Assembly (NCBI GenBank): GCA_902630555.1
Contig: CACOVB010000010.1
Coordinates: 1 to 32,170, forward strand
Source: an uncultured SAR116 cluster alpha proteobacterium
GTDB lineage: Bacteria; Pseudomonadota; Alphaproteobacteria; Puniceispirillales; Marisalimonadaceae
Direction of reading: 5' to 3'
Length of the DNA stretch: 32,170 nt
Shown: positions 16,163-24,537 of the stretch, in pieces
Numbering within the stretch: the first letter of the stretch is position 1
How the letters are laid out: every line of letters starts with the position of its first letter
Made by a program: the position numbers and the translations under genes
Notes under the pieces: model-generated
The model's input: the letters and a program-made list of their open reading frames with translations, nothing else
Told to the model about the DNA's origin: nothing
The model's database searches: none

Positions 16163-17176
16163 ATGATTTTAAAACTTAAACTTATTGATTTAAAATTATT
16201 ATGTTTTGTAATATTTATATTTTTCCCTTCATTTACATCAGCTGAAAATTTAATAAACCAGAAACAAATGTTAAAAAAAATTTTTGAATCAATTGTAAAT
16301 ATTGATGCTAAAATTCCAGAAGAAGCCAGAACATCGAACACATTAGGTAATTTTCGTGAAGGTAGTGGAGTTGTAATTGATAATAAAAATATACTAACAA
16401 TTGGTTACCTAGTTTTGGAAGCAAGGGAAATAACAATTGGTTTATTTAATGGAAAAAAAATACCCGGAAAATTAACTGGATACGACCATACTACTGGATT
16501 TGGTATTGTATCTCCAATAATACCAATAGAGTTAAAACCTTTAAAAATTGGTAATTCAGATAAAATTGATATAGATGAAAAACTTTTTATTCTTCCTTCC
16601 CAAAAACAAGGGCCAGGTTCTGAAGTAAAATTAGTATCTAGAAGACCTTTTTTTGGCTGGTGGGAATATTATTTAGAAAATCCAATTTATACTTTTCCAA
16701 CAAATCAATCATGGGCAGGTTCAGCATTAACGAATGCAAAGGGTGAAATTTTAGGAATAGGTTCACTTTTCATTAGAGATGCGACAAGCCCTGGTATTTT
16801 TTCACCTGGCAATATGTTTGTACCTGTGAACCTATTAAAGCCAATACTTCAAGATTTAAAAAAATATGGACATAGAAAGTCAGATTTAAAACCCTATATC
16901 GGATTATCACCAATTGAAAACAAAGGTAAAATTATTGTATCAAGAGTAAGTATAGATGGACCGTCAGATATTGCAGGAATAAAAAAAAATGATGTCATAA
17001 TTTCAATGAATGGAAATTTAATTAAAAGCTTACAAAATTTTTATTTATACTTATGGAATATTGGCAAAAGTGAAGCTTTGATAGATATTTTAGTATTGAG
17101 AGATGGGAAAAAAATTGACTTTAAGGTCAGATCTAAAGACAGAATGAATTATTATGTTAAGAATAAGACTTATTAA
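16163..17176 (+). CDS. Exported HtrA-like trypsin-fold/PDZ protein lacking the catalytic triad
   Basis: A 337-residue protein with an N-terminal signal peptide (hydrophobic 11-24, cleavage likely after TSA at 25-27), a trypsin-like domain (about 40-235) and a PDZ domain (about 243-325, core PYIGLSPI and GPSDIAGIKKNDVIISMNG). It aligns by eye with DegP/HtrA through GSGVVID at 67-73 and LTNAKGEILGIG at 189-200. The catalytic positions are replaced: His by Tyr82 (ILTIGYLVLE), Asp by Gly112 (DHTTGFGIV), Ser by Ala185 (QSWAGSALTNAKG). It is therefore probably a periplasmic pseudoprotease, acting as a binder or scaffold rather than a peptidase. It stands alone on the plus strand, divergent from the box genes and convergent with tRNA-Asp. 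Confidence 0.8.
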   Translation: MILKLKLIDLKLLCFVIFIFFPSFTSAENLINQKQMLKKIFESIVNIDAKIPEEARTSNTLGNFREGSGVVIDNKNILTIGYLVLEAREITIGLFNGKKIPGKLTGYDHTTGFGIVSPIIPIELKPLKIGNSDKIDIDEKLFILPSQKQGPGSEVKLVSRRPFFGWWEYYLENPIYTFPTNQSWAGSALTNAKGEILGIGSLFIRDATSPGIFSPGNMFVPVNLLKPILQDLKKYGHRKSDLKPYIGLSPIENKGKIIVSRVSIDGPSDIAGIKKNDVIISMNGNLIKSLQNFYLYLWNIGKSEALIDILVLRDGKKIDFKVRSKDRMNYYVKNKTY

Positions 17177-17194
17177 ATATAGTAATTCAATTAA

Positions 17195-17272
<78 letters not shown>

Positions 17273-17321
17273 ATTTAACAATATAATTACAGACACAAAT
17301 TAAATAGGTCAAGAAAAGAAA

Positions 17322-17834
17322 TCATTTATAAAGTAATGGTATTATCTTATTTTTGCTCATGATAGAAATTTCGAATAACATTCCGAAAATAAAAGTTGAA
17401 ATTATTGTATTTGTAAAAAAGGGAATTGCTAAGACATAACATTGTAATAGTCCCTCTAAATCTTTTGTATAAAATTCTGAGAACAGCCACACACCAAAAT
17501 TAGAACAAACAAAAAATATTATTGAACTTAAAACTAATAATGACAATCTAGATAAAAAGTTTTTACCAAACATACCAATAACACTTATAATGGCTAGACT
17601 CCCCCAAGTAAAAATTAAAAGTTGATGAAATCCTAAAAAATAATCTGACAAAGCAAAAGCCATAATTACAAATGGACTTGATCGTAAACCAAAATACATT
17701 GATGCATATAATGTCAAAGCAAGTACTGGGGTAAAGTTTGGTGGATGAGGGAAGTATCTAAAAACAAAGATAAACACAGACATAGATAAAAAAATTAAAA
17801 AGTTTTTTCCTATATTATTATATTTAAAACTCAT
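17322..17834 (-). CDS. Small polytopic membrane protein co-transcribed with the TonB receptor (DUF6580-like)
   Basis: A 170-residue inner-membrane protein with five or six hydrophobic segments. The first is followed by FRYFPHPPNFTPVLAL at 25-40, a stretch I associate with the uncharacterised DUF6580-type family. Size and topology resemble S components of ECF vitamin transporters, but that is only a similarity of shape. Cysteines occur at 110 and 132. Its ATG overlaps the stop of the TonB receptor gene by one base (TAATG), so both are made from the mRNA headed by the cobalamin riboswitch. A role in moving cobalamin or a precursor across the inner membrane is therefore likely by context. No ATPase or binding protein is adjacent. 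Confidence 0.75.
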   Translation of the reverse strand: MSFKYNNIGKNFLIFLSMSVFIFVFRYFPHPPNFTPVLALTLYASMYFGLRSSPFVIMAFALSDYFLGFHQLLIFTWGSLAIISVIGMFGKNFLSRLSLLVLSSIIFFVCSNFGVWLFSEFYTKDLEGLLQCYVLAIPFFTNTIISTFIFGMLFEISIMSKNKIIPLLYK

Positions 17835-19645
17835 TAAAATTCACTTTCCACACCACCAAAGAATGATATTCCTGGCGTATTATAATTTCTATTAACTTCA
17901 TAATCTTGATCTAAAATATTAGATATCTTGAAGTTACTTTTAAAATTATCATCAATTTTATAATTAAAATTATAATTCACAAGAGAAAATGACGGTAATT
18001 CATTAGAGCTCGTGTCATAGGCTCTTTCTTGATAAATGTACTCAAGTTGATTATTGATTTTATCTGATATTTTATAGTCAAACAAACTACTGAATTTATG
18101 CATGGGAACTAAAGCCCCTTTGGTGCCATCACTTTTATCACTGTCTGTTTTTGTATATGAAAAATATAAATCAAGATTTTCTATAATATTATATTTATTA
18201 ACTGATACTTCATAACCAGAAATTTCTGTAAATCCTGATCCCTGTCGGTATCCACCTCCAGAATATTGTATTTCATTATCAATTTCGCTATTAAATATAG
18301 ATGAGGATACAAAAAAACCAGACTTATAATTATTATAATCAAAACCTAGCTCTTTATTTGTTGTTATTTCTGGATCAAGTTTATTTATACCACTTGCTAG
18401 ATTATTACTTTCATATAAAGAAGGAGGCCTATAACCTGTTCCAAAAGAAGTTTTTAACCTTAAATTTTTTAAAAGATCATAACCTAATTGAACTCTGTGA
18501 CTATCATGAGAGCCATAAATTTGATCATGATCAGTTCTTAATGAAACATCTACAAGACTTTTATTAGTTGGCTTGATCTGACTATAAATGTATTGGGCAT
18601 CTGATTCTCTTTTTTCTCGTACATTCGATGCTTTATATTTTGTATTGTTATATTCTATTCCAAATCCAAAAAAATCATCTTTGTTAATTTTTGTTTGAAT
18701 TTTATATTCTACTTTTTGCTGTTTAGAACTTTGATCAGAAACATAAGAACCTGCTGTTTTTCTATTAACTCTTGTAGGATTATAATTTATGATATGTTTA
18801 GTTTGACTTCCAGTGTGGAACTCAAAAGTAACTAAACCTGATTGAATATTTGTTTTGCTAAAATCATGATTGTCTGTCTGATCCCAGTTATCATATTCAT
18901 ATTTAGAAGATGAATCTCTAAAAACAAATGTTACTTTATTTGTATTTTCGTCATTTTTTAATGTGGATTTAAAAGTAAGGGAGCCTTCATTATAAGCATC
19001 TTTCTCAGTATTTGCTCCATTTTTGTTACCTGATGATATCCCATCAGAATGGTTGATATTAGCACTTAACGATAGTTTTACATTCTTCTGACCATTTGAA
19101 TAATATGTACCAGAGTAAATAGAATTGTTAGAACCAAATTTAACCTTTTGTCTAATTTTTTTCCCGTTAAATATGCCTTCATCTGTCGTTATAGATATAA
19201 CACCACCAGCAGCCTGTCCTCCATGAACAGAACCTTGAGGAGACTTTAAAATTTCTATTTTTTTAATATCATCTAAAGAAATATTTTGGAGATAAGTTTC
19301 AGCTTGAGGCGCAGTAGGATCCGAAATATTCATTCCATCAATAACAACCTTTAAGTATTTTTTGGGGAATCCTCTTAAAAAATAAGAGGGTTTTGATCCT
19401 GAACCACCCGTAGATGCAATACCGATTGAACTCTCAATTTTCAACAAATCTACTAAGTTAGTTGCAGATGATTTTTCAATATCTTTTTTTGAAATAACTT
19501 TAATAAATGAGTTTGTATTTTTAATTTTTTGTTCAAAACCTGAGGGTGTTACAACTATGTTTATAAGTTCATCATCTAATGTTTGACAATGTAATTTTGA
19601 AATAATAAAAAAACTAACCATAAAAATGAAAATTGTTTTGAACAT
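17834..19645 (-). CDS. btuB: TonB-dependent outer-membrane receptor, BtuB-like (cobalamin uptake)
   Basis: A 603-residue outer-membrane receptor. It has a signal peptide (about 1-20), a probable TonB box in ELINIVVTPSG at 26-36, a plug domain (about 45-160, with FLRGFPKKYLKVVIDGM and a GSVHGGQAAGGVISI end), and then a 22-strand barrel rich in alternating aromatic strands. The barrel includes the FGTGYRPPSLYE motif and closes on a C-terminal Phe. The length is near that of E. coli BtuB. Cobalamin as ligand is supported mainly by the riboswitch in its leader, less by sequence. A consensus AGGAGG lies at 19651-19656, six bases before the start codon. Translationally coupled to the small membrane protein downstream. 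Confidence 0.88.
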   Translation of the reverse strand: MFKTIFIFMVSFFIISKLHCQTLDDELINIVVTPSGFEQKIKNTNSFIKVISKKDIEKSSATNLVDLLKIESSIGIASTGGSGSKPSYFLRGFPKKYLKVVIDGMNISDPTAPQAETYLQNISLDDIKKIEILKSPQGSVHGGQAAGGVISITTDEGIFNGKKIRQKVKFGSNNSIYSGTYYSNGQKNVKLSLSANINHSDGISSGNKNGANTEKDAYNEGSLTFKSTLKNDENTNKVTFVFRDSSSKYEYDNWDQTDNHDFSKTNIQSGLVTFEFHTGSQTKHIINYNPTRVNRKTAGSYVSDQSSKQQKVEYKIQTKINKDDFFGFGIEYNNTKYKASNVREKRESDAQYIYSQIKPTNKSLVDVSLRTDHDQIYGSHDSHRVQLGYDLLKNLRLKTSFGTGYRPPSLYESNNLASGINKLDPEITTNKELGFDYNNYKSGFFVSSSIFNSEIDNEIQYSGGGYRQGSGFTEISGYEVSVNKYNIIENLDLYFSYTKTDSDKSDGTKGALVPMHKFSSLFDYKISDKINNQLEYIYQERAYDTSSNELPSFSLVNYNFNYKIDDNFKSNFKISNILDQDYEVNRNYNTPGISFFGGVESEF

Positions 19646-19650
19646 AAATA

Positions 19651-19728
19651 CCTCCTAGCTCAATCATGTTTGACGTCGCTAAACGATATTTACGCATAAA
19701 TTGTTATCCCGACAATTTAAGAAGCGAC
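19651..19728 (-). promoter_or_regulatory. Candidate riboswitch expression platform with switchable anti-Shine-Dalgarno helix
   Basis: Read on the minus strand after the aptamer, GTCGCT (19728-19723) can pair with AGCGAC (19680-19675), enclosing a hairpin AAATTGT (19718-19712)/ACAATTT (19704-19698). The overlapping TTTAGC (19683-19678) can instead pair, with two G-U pairs, with GCTAGG (19659-19654), which covers half of the AGGAGG ribosome-binding site. The two pairings exclude each other, the layout expected of translational control. No U-tract is present, which argues against a terminator. Confidence 0.5.
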
Positions 19729-19899
19729 AATGTATGGCAGGTCTCCTGACTCGTGATCTAGTTAAAACACCTTCCCGATTTCTCAGTGGTTTAAGTTTTA
19801 ACGCTTCACATACAGTTGCGGGTACAGTATTGGCTTCATCAATGATATTACCAATTTCCCATTTTAAGCTTGAACATAAGTTCAAAGCACCTATACATT
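19729..19899 (-). ncRNA. Cobalamin riboswitch aptamer (B12 element)
   Basis: On the minus strand the leader carries the conserved B12-element blocks in order: AATGTAT (P1 5' arm, 19899-19893), AAAATGGGAAATTGGT, GTACCCGCAACTGTATG, CCACTGAG, GAAGGTGTT, and the B12 box GTCAGGAGACCTGCC (19750-19736). ATACATT (19735-19729) closes P1. Spacing and order match the adenosyl/methyl-cobalamin riboswitch family. It controls the BtuB-like gene that starts 84 nt downstream. Ligand binding is expected to lower expression. Confidence 0.95.
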
Positions 19900-19941
19900 A
19901 ACTAAATATAAATATATTAAATTTAAAAAGTAAATAGAATT

Positions 19942-20763
19942 ATGAAAATTTTTATTTTTGGTTTTGGTAAAGTTAGTAAAGAATTAGCAAAAAAGCTTTC
20001 AAATGAAAAAAAAATAAATTTTAAAATTGTTTCCAGAAATACTGAAAATTTTTTAGATTATGAATTTTTAAAAATTGACTTTTTCAAAAATAAATTAAAT
20101 TTTTCTGATTCAATATTAATCTCAACAGTTCCACCTAACGAAAAAGATGAAGATTATATTTTAAAAAATATACCAGAATCAAATTTAAAATCTTTTTCTA
20201 GAATTATATATATTTCATCTACATCTGTTTACCAAAGTGGAGATGTAGATGAATTAACAATCCCTAAGCCAACTACAAAACTTGGAATTAGGAGATTATC
20301 AATTGAAAAAAGTTGGCAAAAATTAAATACAAGAGCTGTTATTATTAGATCTGGTGGTATTTACAGTAATTCAAGTAACATCCTAACAAAATTCTTAGAA
20401 GGTGATCATAAAATTATTTTTAAAAATAATCACTTCACTAATAGAATTCATATTGAAGATCTTATTGGAATAATTTTTAATATCATAAAAATTAAAAATT
20501 TTGATGGTATAATAAATGCAACTGATAGTTTTTTTATTGATAACTTTTATCTAATTGACAAATTAAGTAAAAAATTTTCTTTACCTAAACCAACAAAAAT
20601 TAGTTATGACGATAAATCAATAAACAAAAATATTAGGTCATTTTATGAAGTATCAAAAAAAGTTTATAGCAATAGATTGAGTAATGATTTAGGTTATAGT
20701 TTGATTTATCCAAACATTGATGAGTTTTTAAATTCAATATTAAAAAAAGAATTAAAGTTATGA
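19942..20763 (+). CDS. NAD(P)-binding Rossmann protein, extended-SDR / YeeZ-like
   Basis: A 273-residue cytoplasmic protein of the atypical extended-SDR group. It starts MKIFIFGFGKVSKELAKKL, where GFGKVS is a GxGxxx-type dinucleotide loop. IIYISSTSVYQSG near 88-100 is the strand-4/5 signature of sugar-nucleotide epimerases. VIIRSGGIYS near 134-143 and RIHIEDL near 168-174 are further family marks. A canonical YxxxK is not obvious: the region after SVY reads TKLGIRRLSIEKSW, so catalytic competence is uncertain. It overlaps the ferredoxin-NADP reductase gene by 4 bp (ATGA), implying coupled translation. It is divergent from the B12 riboswitch leader, with only about 40 bp between. Confidence 0.75.
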   Translation: MKIFIFGFGKVSKELAKKLSNEKKINFKIVSRNTENFLDYEFLKIDFFKNKLNFSDSILISTVPPNEKDEDYILKNIPESNLKSFSRIIYISSTSVYQSGDVDELTIPKPTTKLGIRRLSIEKSWQKLNTRAVIIRSGGIYSNSSNILTKFLEGDHKIIFKNNHFTNRIHIEDLIGIIFNIIKIKNFDGIINATDSFFIDNFYLIDKLSKKFSLPKPTKISYDDKSINKNIRSFYEVSKKVYSNRLSNDLGYSLIYPNIDEFLNSILKKELKL

Positions 20764-21527
20764 GCAAATTTTTACTAAAAGTTTTATCAATAACACATTG
20801 GACTGATACTTTATTTTCATTTCAAATTGAAAGACCAAAAGATTTTAAATTTAAATCTGGAGAATTTGTAATGATTGGACTGCCAAATAGTGATAAACCT
20901 ATTTTAAGAGCTTACTCAATTTGTTCACCAAGTTGGGATGAAAAGTTAGAGTTTTATTCAATAATAGTAGAAAATGGTCCATTAACATCTAAATTAAAAA
21001 ATATTAAAATTAATGATGAAATTATATTAATGTCTAAATCTACTGGAACATTAATTTTAGACGCATTAAAGCCTGCAAAAAGACTTTTTCTTTTTTCAAC
21101 AGGTACTGGATTTGCTCCTTTCTCTTCAATTATAAGAGACCCCGAAACATATGATAAATTTGAAAAAATTATAGTAACTCACACCTGTAGATTCAAAAAT
21201 GAGTTACATTATAGTGAAAAAATAATTAATGAATGCATTAATGATGAAATATTAAAAAGTTTTATTGAAGACAAATTGATATATTACAAATCGACAACTC
21301 AGGAAAATTCAGAATACACTGGCAGAATTACAAATAACATTCAAAATAAATCATTCTATAATGACTTAAAATTAGATGATCTAAATTTTTCAACTGATTG
21401 TGCAATGATTTGTGGATCTTTAGATTTTAACAATGAATTAAAAAAATTACTTATTGAAAAAGGATTTCAAGAAGGAGCCACAAATAAACCTAATACATTT
21501 GTTTTAGAAAAAGCATTTGTAGGTTAA
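20760..21527 (+). CDS. fpr: Ferredoxin/flavodoxin-NADP+ reductase
   Basis: A 255-residue FAD enzyme passing electrons between NADP(H) and ferredoxin or flavodoxin. The FAD-binding domain has RAYSICS at about 50-56. The NADP domain has STGTGFAPFSSI at about 113-124, MICGSLDF near 214-221, and the FVLEKAFVG C-terminus that marks the bacterial subclass (Fpr). No Fe-S ligands are present, so it is not BoxA. The start overlaps the SDR-like gene by 4 bp. tRNA-Val lies just beyond its stop on the opposite strand. In alphaproteobacteria this enzyme typically serves oxidative-stress response and Fe-S or ferredoxin reduction. Confidence 0.9.
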   Translation: MSKFLLKVLSITHWTDTLFSFQIERPKDFKFKSGEFVMIGLPNSDKPILRAYSICSPSWDEKLEFYSIIVENGPLTSKLKNIKINDEIILMSKSTGTLILDALKPAKRLFLFSTGTGFAPFSSIIRDPETYDKFEKIIVTHTCRFKNELHYSEKIINECINDEILKSFIEDKLIYYKSTTQENSEYTGRITNNIQNKSFYNDLKLDDLNFSTDCAMICGSLDFNNELKKLLIEKGFQEGATNKPNTFVLEKAFVG

Positions 21528-21531
21528 TTAA

Positions 21532-21607
21532 TGGTGGGCGGTGAGAGGCTCGAACTCCCGACATTCTCGGTGTAAACGAGATGCTCTACCAACTGAGCTA
21601 ACCGCCC
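21532..21607 (-). tRNA. tRNA-Val (TAC)
   Basis: Complete cloverleaf on the minus strand, 76 nt with encoded CCA. Acceptor GGGCGGT/ACCGCCC, discriminator A. Anticodon stem TCTCG/CGAGA encloses loop TTTACAC, anticodon TAC. T arm GGGAG-TTCGAGC-CTCTC with one G-U pair. A consensus -35 TTGACA lies upstream (21644-21639), though the -10 is not clear. Confidence 0.95.
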
Positions 21608-21711
21608 TTTCAATCTAAACTATAAATATATGATTAGTTGTCAAATAAAAAGTTAATATCAATGACAATTTAAATAAATAAAAATCTTAAATTAACTTGT
21701 TTGGATTTAGA

Positions 21712-21747
21712 AAAATTAAAGCAGCTAATAATAGCTACTTTAATTTT
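21712..21747. terminator. Strong bidirectional intrinsic terminator after hup
   Basis: A 15-bp stem: AAAATTAAAGCAGCT (21712-21726) with AGCTACTTTAATTTT (21733-21747), one G-U/A-C position, loop AATAAT. Its A/T-rich base supplies U-tracts on both strands. It ends the hup transcript and separates the block from tRNA-Val. Confidence 0.88.
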
Positions 21748-21757
21748 AAAAAAGTTA

Positions 21758-22030
21758 TTAATTCACTGCTTCCTTAAGTGGAGTTCCAGGTTTAAATTTC
21801 GGCATTTTAGAAGCTTTAATTTGAATTGGCTCACCAGTTCTAGGGTTACGACCAGTTGTTGCTTTTCTGTGGGCAACTGAAAATGTCCCAAAACCAACTA
21901 TTCTTACATCACCTCCTGATTTTAAAGCACCTGTGATTGCACCTATCACACCATCAACGGCTTTACCTGCATCTGATTTTGACAATCCCGATGCTTCAGA
22001 TACACTAGTGATTAATTCATTTTTATTCAT
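21758..22030 (-). CDS. hup: DNA-binding protein HU
   Basis: A 90-residue histone-like protein that bends and compacts DNA as a dimer. It reads MNKNELITSVSEASGLSKSD at the start, then GFGTFSVAHRKATTGRNP, the bacterial HU/IHF signature with the beta arm (RNPRTGEPI, with the intercalating Pro). It ends FKPGTPLKEAVN. It matches HU rather than IHF in its N-terminus and length. Start chosen at ATG 22030, since GGAGG lies five bases upstream; a TTG four codons before lies across that ribosome-binding site. It is the last gene of the tig-clpP-clpX-lon-hup block. Confidence 0.95.
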   Translation of the reverse strand: MNKNELITSVSEASGLSKSDAGKAVDGVIGAITGALKSGGDVRIVGFGTFSVAHRKATTGRNPRTGEPIQIKASKMPKFKPGTPLKEAVN

Positions 22031-22102
22031 GCAAACCTCCAATAAATAATAAAAACAATATATATTACCTTAAGAAATGAAGTAATTGCAAATAAATAAT
22101 TT

Positions 22103-24484
22103 TTAATGTGTCTGTGTGGATGGCTCTATTTGGTCATTCTTAATTTTTTGACCAATTTCAGGCTTAATATCGATTAATGGTTCAATTTTATTTTCTAATG
22201 TTTCTGATAATATCTCATCGACGTATTTAACAGTTTTTATTTTAATTTTATTTAAGATCTCTTTTTCAATCTCAATAAGGTCTTTTTCATTATCATGTGG
22301 GATTAATACTTTTTTTATTCCATTTTGAATTGCAGCTAGTAATTTTTCTTTTAATCCACCTATAGGAAGTACTTTACCTTTTAGTGTAATTTCACCCGTC
22401 ATAGCTACATCACATCTAACTTTATTATCAGTGAGCGTTGATACAATACTTGAAATCATAGCTACCCCAGCTGATGGCCCGTCTTTAGGTGTAGCGCCTT
22501 CTGGCACATGTACATGGACATCGAAGCTATTTATTATATTTTTTTCTATTCCTAGTTTTGAGTGATTAGATTTAATATAGAATTCAGCAGCTTTTATAGA
22601 TTCTTTCATCACATCACCAAGCTTTCCTGTTGATGAAAATCTGCCTTTACCAGGCACTTTTACTACTTCAACGTTAAGTAACTCTCCACCCACTTGTGTC
22701 CAAGCTAAACCATTTGTTACTCCCACCAAGTTAACATTTTCCTTACCTAATCTATTGTATTTTGGTGGGCCAAGATATTCTAACAGACATTTTTTATCTA
22801 TTTTTCCAAACACTCTTCCATTAATTTCTATATCAGTAATAATTTTTCTAATTAATTTAGAAATTTCTCTTTCAAGTGACCTGACACCAGCTTCTTTTGT
22901 ATATTTTTGTATTATTTCTTTTAAAATTTCATCGGATAATAAAATCTCATCATCTTTAACTTTGTTTTCTTTCTTTAACTTTGTTATCAAATGGTTTTTA
23001 GCTATTTGTAATTTTTCACTTTCTGTATAGCCAGGCAGTCTGATTATTTCCATACGATCTAATAGTGCATCCGGAATATTTAAGGTATTAGCAGTTGTTA
23101 TAAACATCGTTTTTGATAAGTCATAATCAATTTCCAGGTAATGATCTTGAAAACTATTATTTTGTTCTGGGTCTAATACCTCAAGTAAGGCTGAGGAGGG
23201 ATCTCCTCGATAGTCTGAGCCGATCTTGTCGATTTCGTCTAGCAAAAATAAAGGATTATTAAATTTAGATTTTTTTAACCCCTGAATTATTTTGCCTGGC
23301 AATGATCCTATGTATGTTCTTCTATGACCTCTGACTTCAGCTTCATCTCGCACGCCACCTAATGCCATCCTTAAATAAGTCCTACCTGTGGCTTTAGCAA
23401 TAGATTTTCCTAAAGATGTTTTTCCGACGCCAGGTGGACCGACTAAACACAAAATAGGCCCTTTTAACGATTTTGATCTTTTTTGAACTACCAAAAACTC
23501 TAATATTCTTTCTTTAACTTTTTTTAATCCATAATGGTCTTCATCTAGAATTTGCTTTGCTAAAGATAAATCATAATTAATTTTAGAAAGTTTTTTCCAT
23601 GGAAGGCTAAGAAGCCAATCAATATAACTTCTTACAACCCCAGATTCAGCACTCATTGGGCTCATATTTTTTAGTTTTTTAAATTCTGAATTAACTTTTT
23701 CTAGTGCGTCTTTAGAAAGCTTAGCTTTACTAATTTTTTCTTTTATCTCTTGAAATTCATCTTTGTCGTCTTCATCATTTCCTAATTCTTTTTGTATTGC
23801 CTTTAATTGTTCATTTAAATAATATTCCCTTTGAGTTTTTTCCATTTGAGTTTTGACTCTATTTCTAACTTTTTTATCAATTTGAAGACCATCAACTTCA
23901 ATTTCTAGTTTTGAAATTAGTTTATCAATTCTAAAAGAAACATCATTTAATTTTAAAAATTCTTGTTTTTCTTCTATTGTAAGTGACAAATGTGAAATTA
24001 TAGTATCACAAAGTTTAGAAGGATCTTTTATATCTGTTATTAAATTTATGATTTCATTATTAGCTTTTTTATTAAGGTTTAAATAATCTTCAAATACCGT
24101 ATGAAGAACGTTAATTTTTGTAATATCAACTTTAGATGATCCTAGATTAGGTAGAATTTTAAAATTACAAGTTAAATAATTGACATCTTTTGTTTCTGGT
24201 AAAAAATCAATTTTAACTCTTTTTTTCCCTTCAACAAGAACCTTTAATGTCCCATCCGGAAGCTTTAAAAGTTGAAGAATTTTACATATTGTTCCTATTG
24301 AATAAAGATCTTTGGGCTTTGGATCTTCAACTTTTGCAACTTTTTGAGTAACTAAAACTATATCCTTATTATCAGACATAGCTATTTCCAAAGCTTTTAC
24401 AGATTTGTTTCTGCCAACAAATAAAGGTACAATCATTTGAGGAAATACAACTATATCTCTTAATGGTAATACAGGCTCATTCAT
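22103..24484 (-). CDS. lon: ATP-dependent protease Lon
   Basis: The 793-residue cytoplasmic AAA+ serine protease that degrades misfolded and regulatory proteins. Order: N-terminal substrate domain (PVLPLRDIVVFPQMIVPL at 4-21), a coiled-coil region (about 185-265), Walker A GPPGVGKT at 349-356, Walker B FLLDEIDKI near 413-421, and the sensor/arginine part. The protease domain has catalytic Ser671 in PKDGPSAG and Lys714 in IGGLKEKLLAA. It is full length and intact. It sits 53 bp after clpX and 72 bp before hup, the usual alphaproteobacterial arrangement. Confidence 0.97.
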   Translation of the reverse strand: MNEPVLPLRDIVVFPQMIVPLFVGRNKSVKALEIAMSDNKDIVLVTQKVAKVEDPKPKDLYSIGTICKILQLLKLPDGTLKVLVEGKKRVKIDFLPETKDVNYLTCNFKILPNLGSSKVDITKINVLHTVFEDYLNLNKKANNEIINLITDIKDPSKLCDTIISHLSLTIEEKQEFLKLNDVSFRIDKLISKLEIEVDGLQIDKKVRNRVKTQMEKTQREYYLNEQLKAIQKELGNDEDDKDEFQEIKEKISKAKLSKDALEKVNSEFKKLKNMSPMSAESGVVRSYIDWLLSLPWKKLSKINYDLSLAKQILDEDHYGLKKVKERILEFLVVQKRSKSLKGPILCLVGPPGVGKTSLGKSIAKATGRTYLRMALGGVRDEAEVRGHRRTYIGSLPGKIIQGLKKSKFNNPLFLLDEIDKIGSDYRGDPSSALLEVLDPEQNNSFQDHYLEIDYDLSKTMFITTANTLNIPDALLDRMEIIRLPGYTESEKLQIAKNHLITKLKKENKVKDDEILLSDEILKEIIQKYTKEAGVRSLEREISKLIRKIITDIEINGRVFGKIDKKCLLEYLGPPKYNRLGKENVNLVGVTNGLAWTQVGGELLNVEVVKVPGKGRFSSTGKLGDVMKESIKAAEFYIKSNHSKLGIEKNIINSFDVHVHVPEGATPKDGPSAGVAMISSIVSTLTDNKVRCDVAMTGEITLKGKVLPIGGLKEKLLAAIQNGIKKVLIPHDNEKDLIEIEKEILNKIKIKTVKYVDEILSETLENKIEPLIDIKPEIGQKIKNDQIEPSTQTH

Positions 24485-24537
24485 AATTATAAAATATGCC
24501 TCAACAAATTAAATTCAAGTATTTTATCTGAAAAGAT

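Noticed and set aside
19679..19901. Open reading frames on both strands (66-68 codons) before the TonB receptor gene
   Set aside because: They cover the cobalamin riboswitch; the conserved B12 blocks explain the sequence and the peptides resemble nothing.
20760..21527. Flavin reductase considered as BoxA for the box cluster
   Set aside because: It lacks iron-sulfur cysteine motifs and has the clear C-terminus of a bacterial ferredoxin-NADP reductase.
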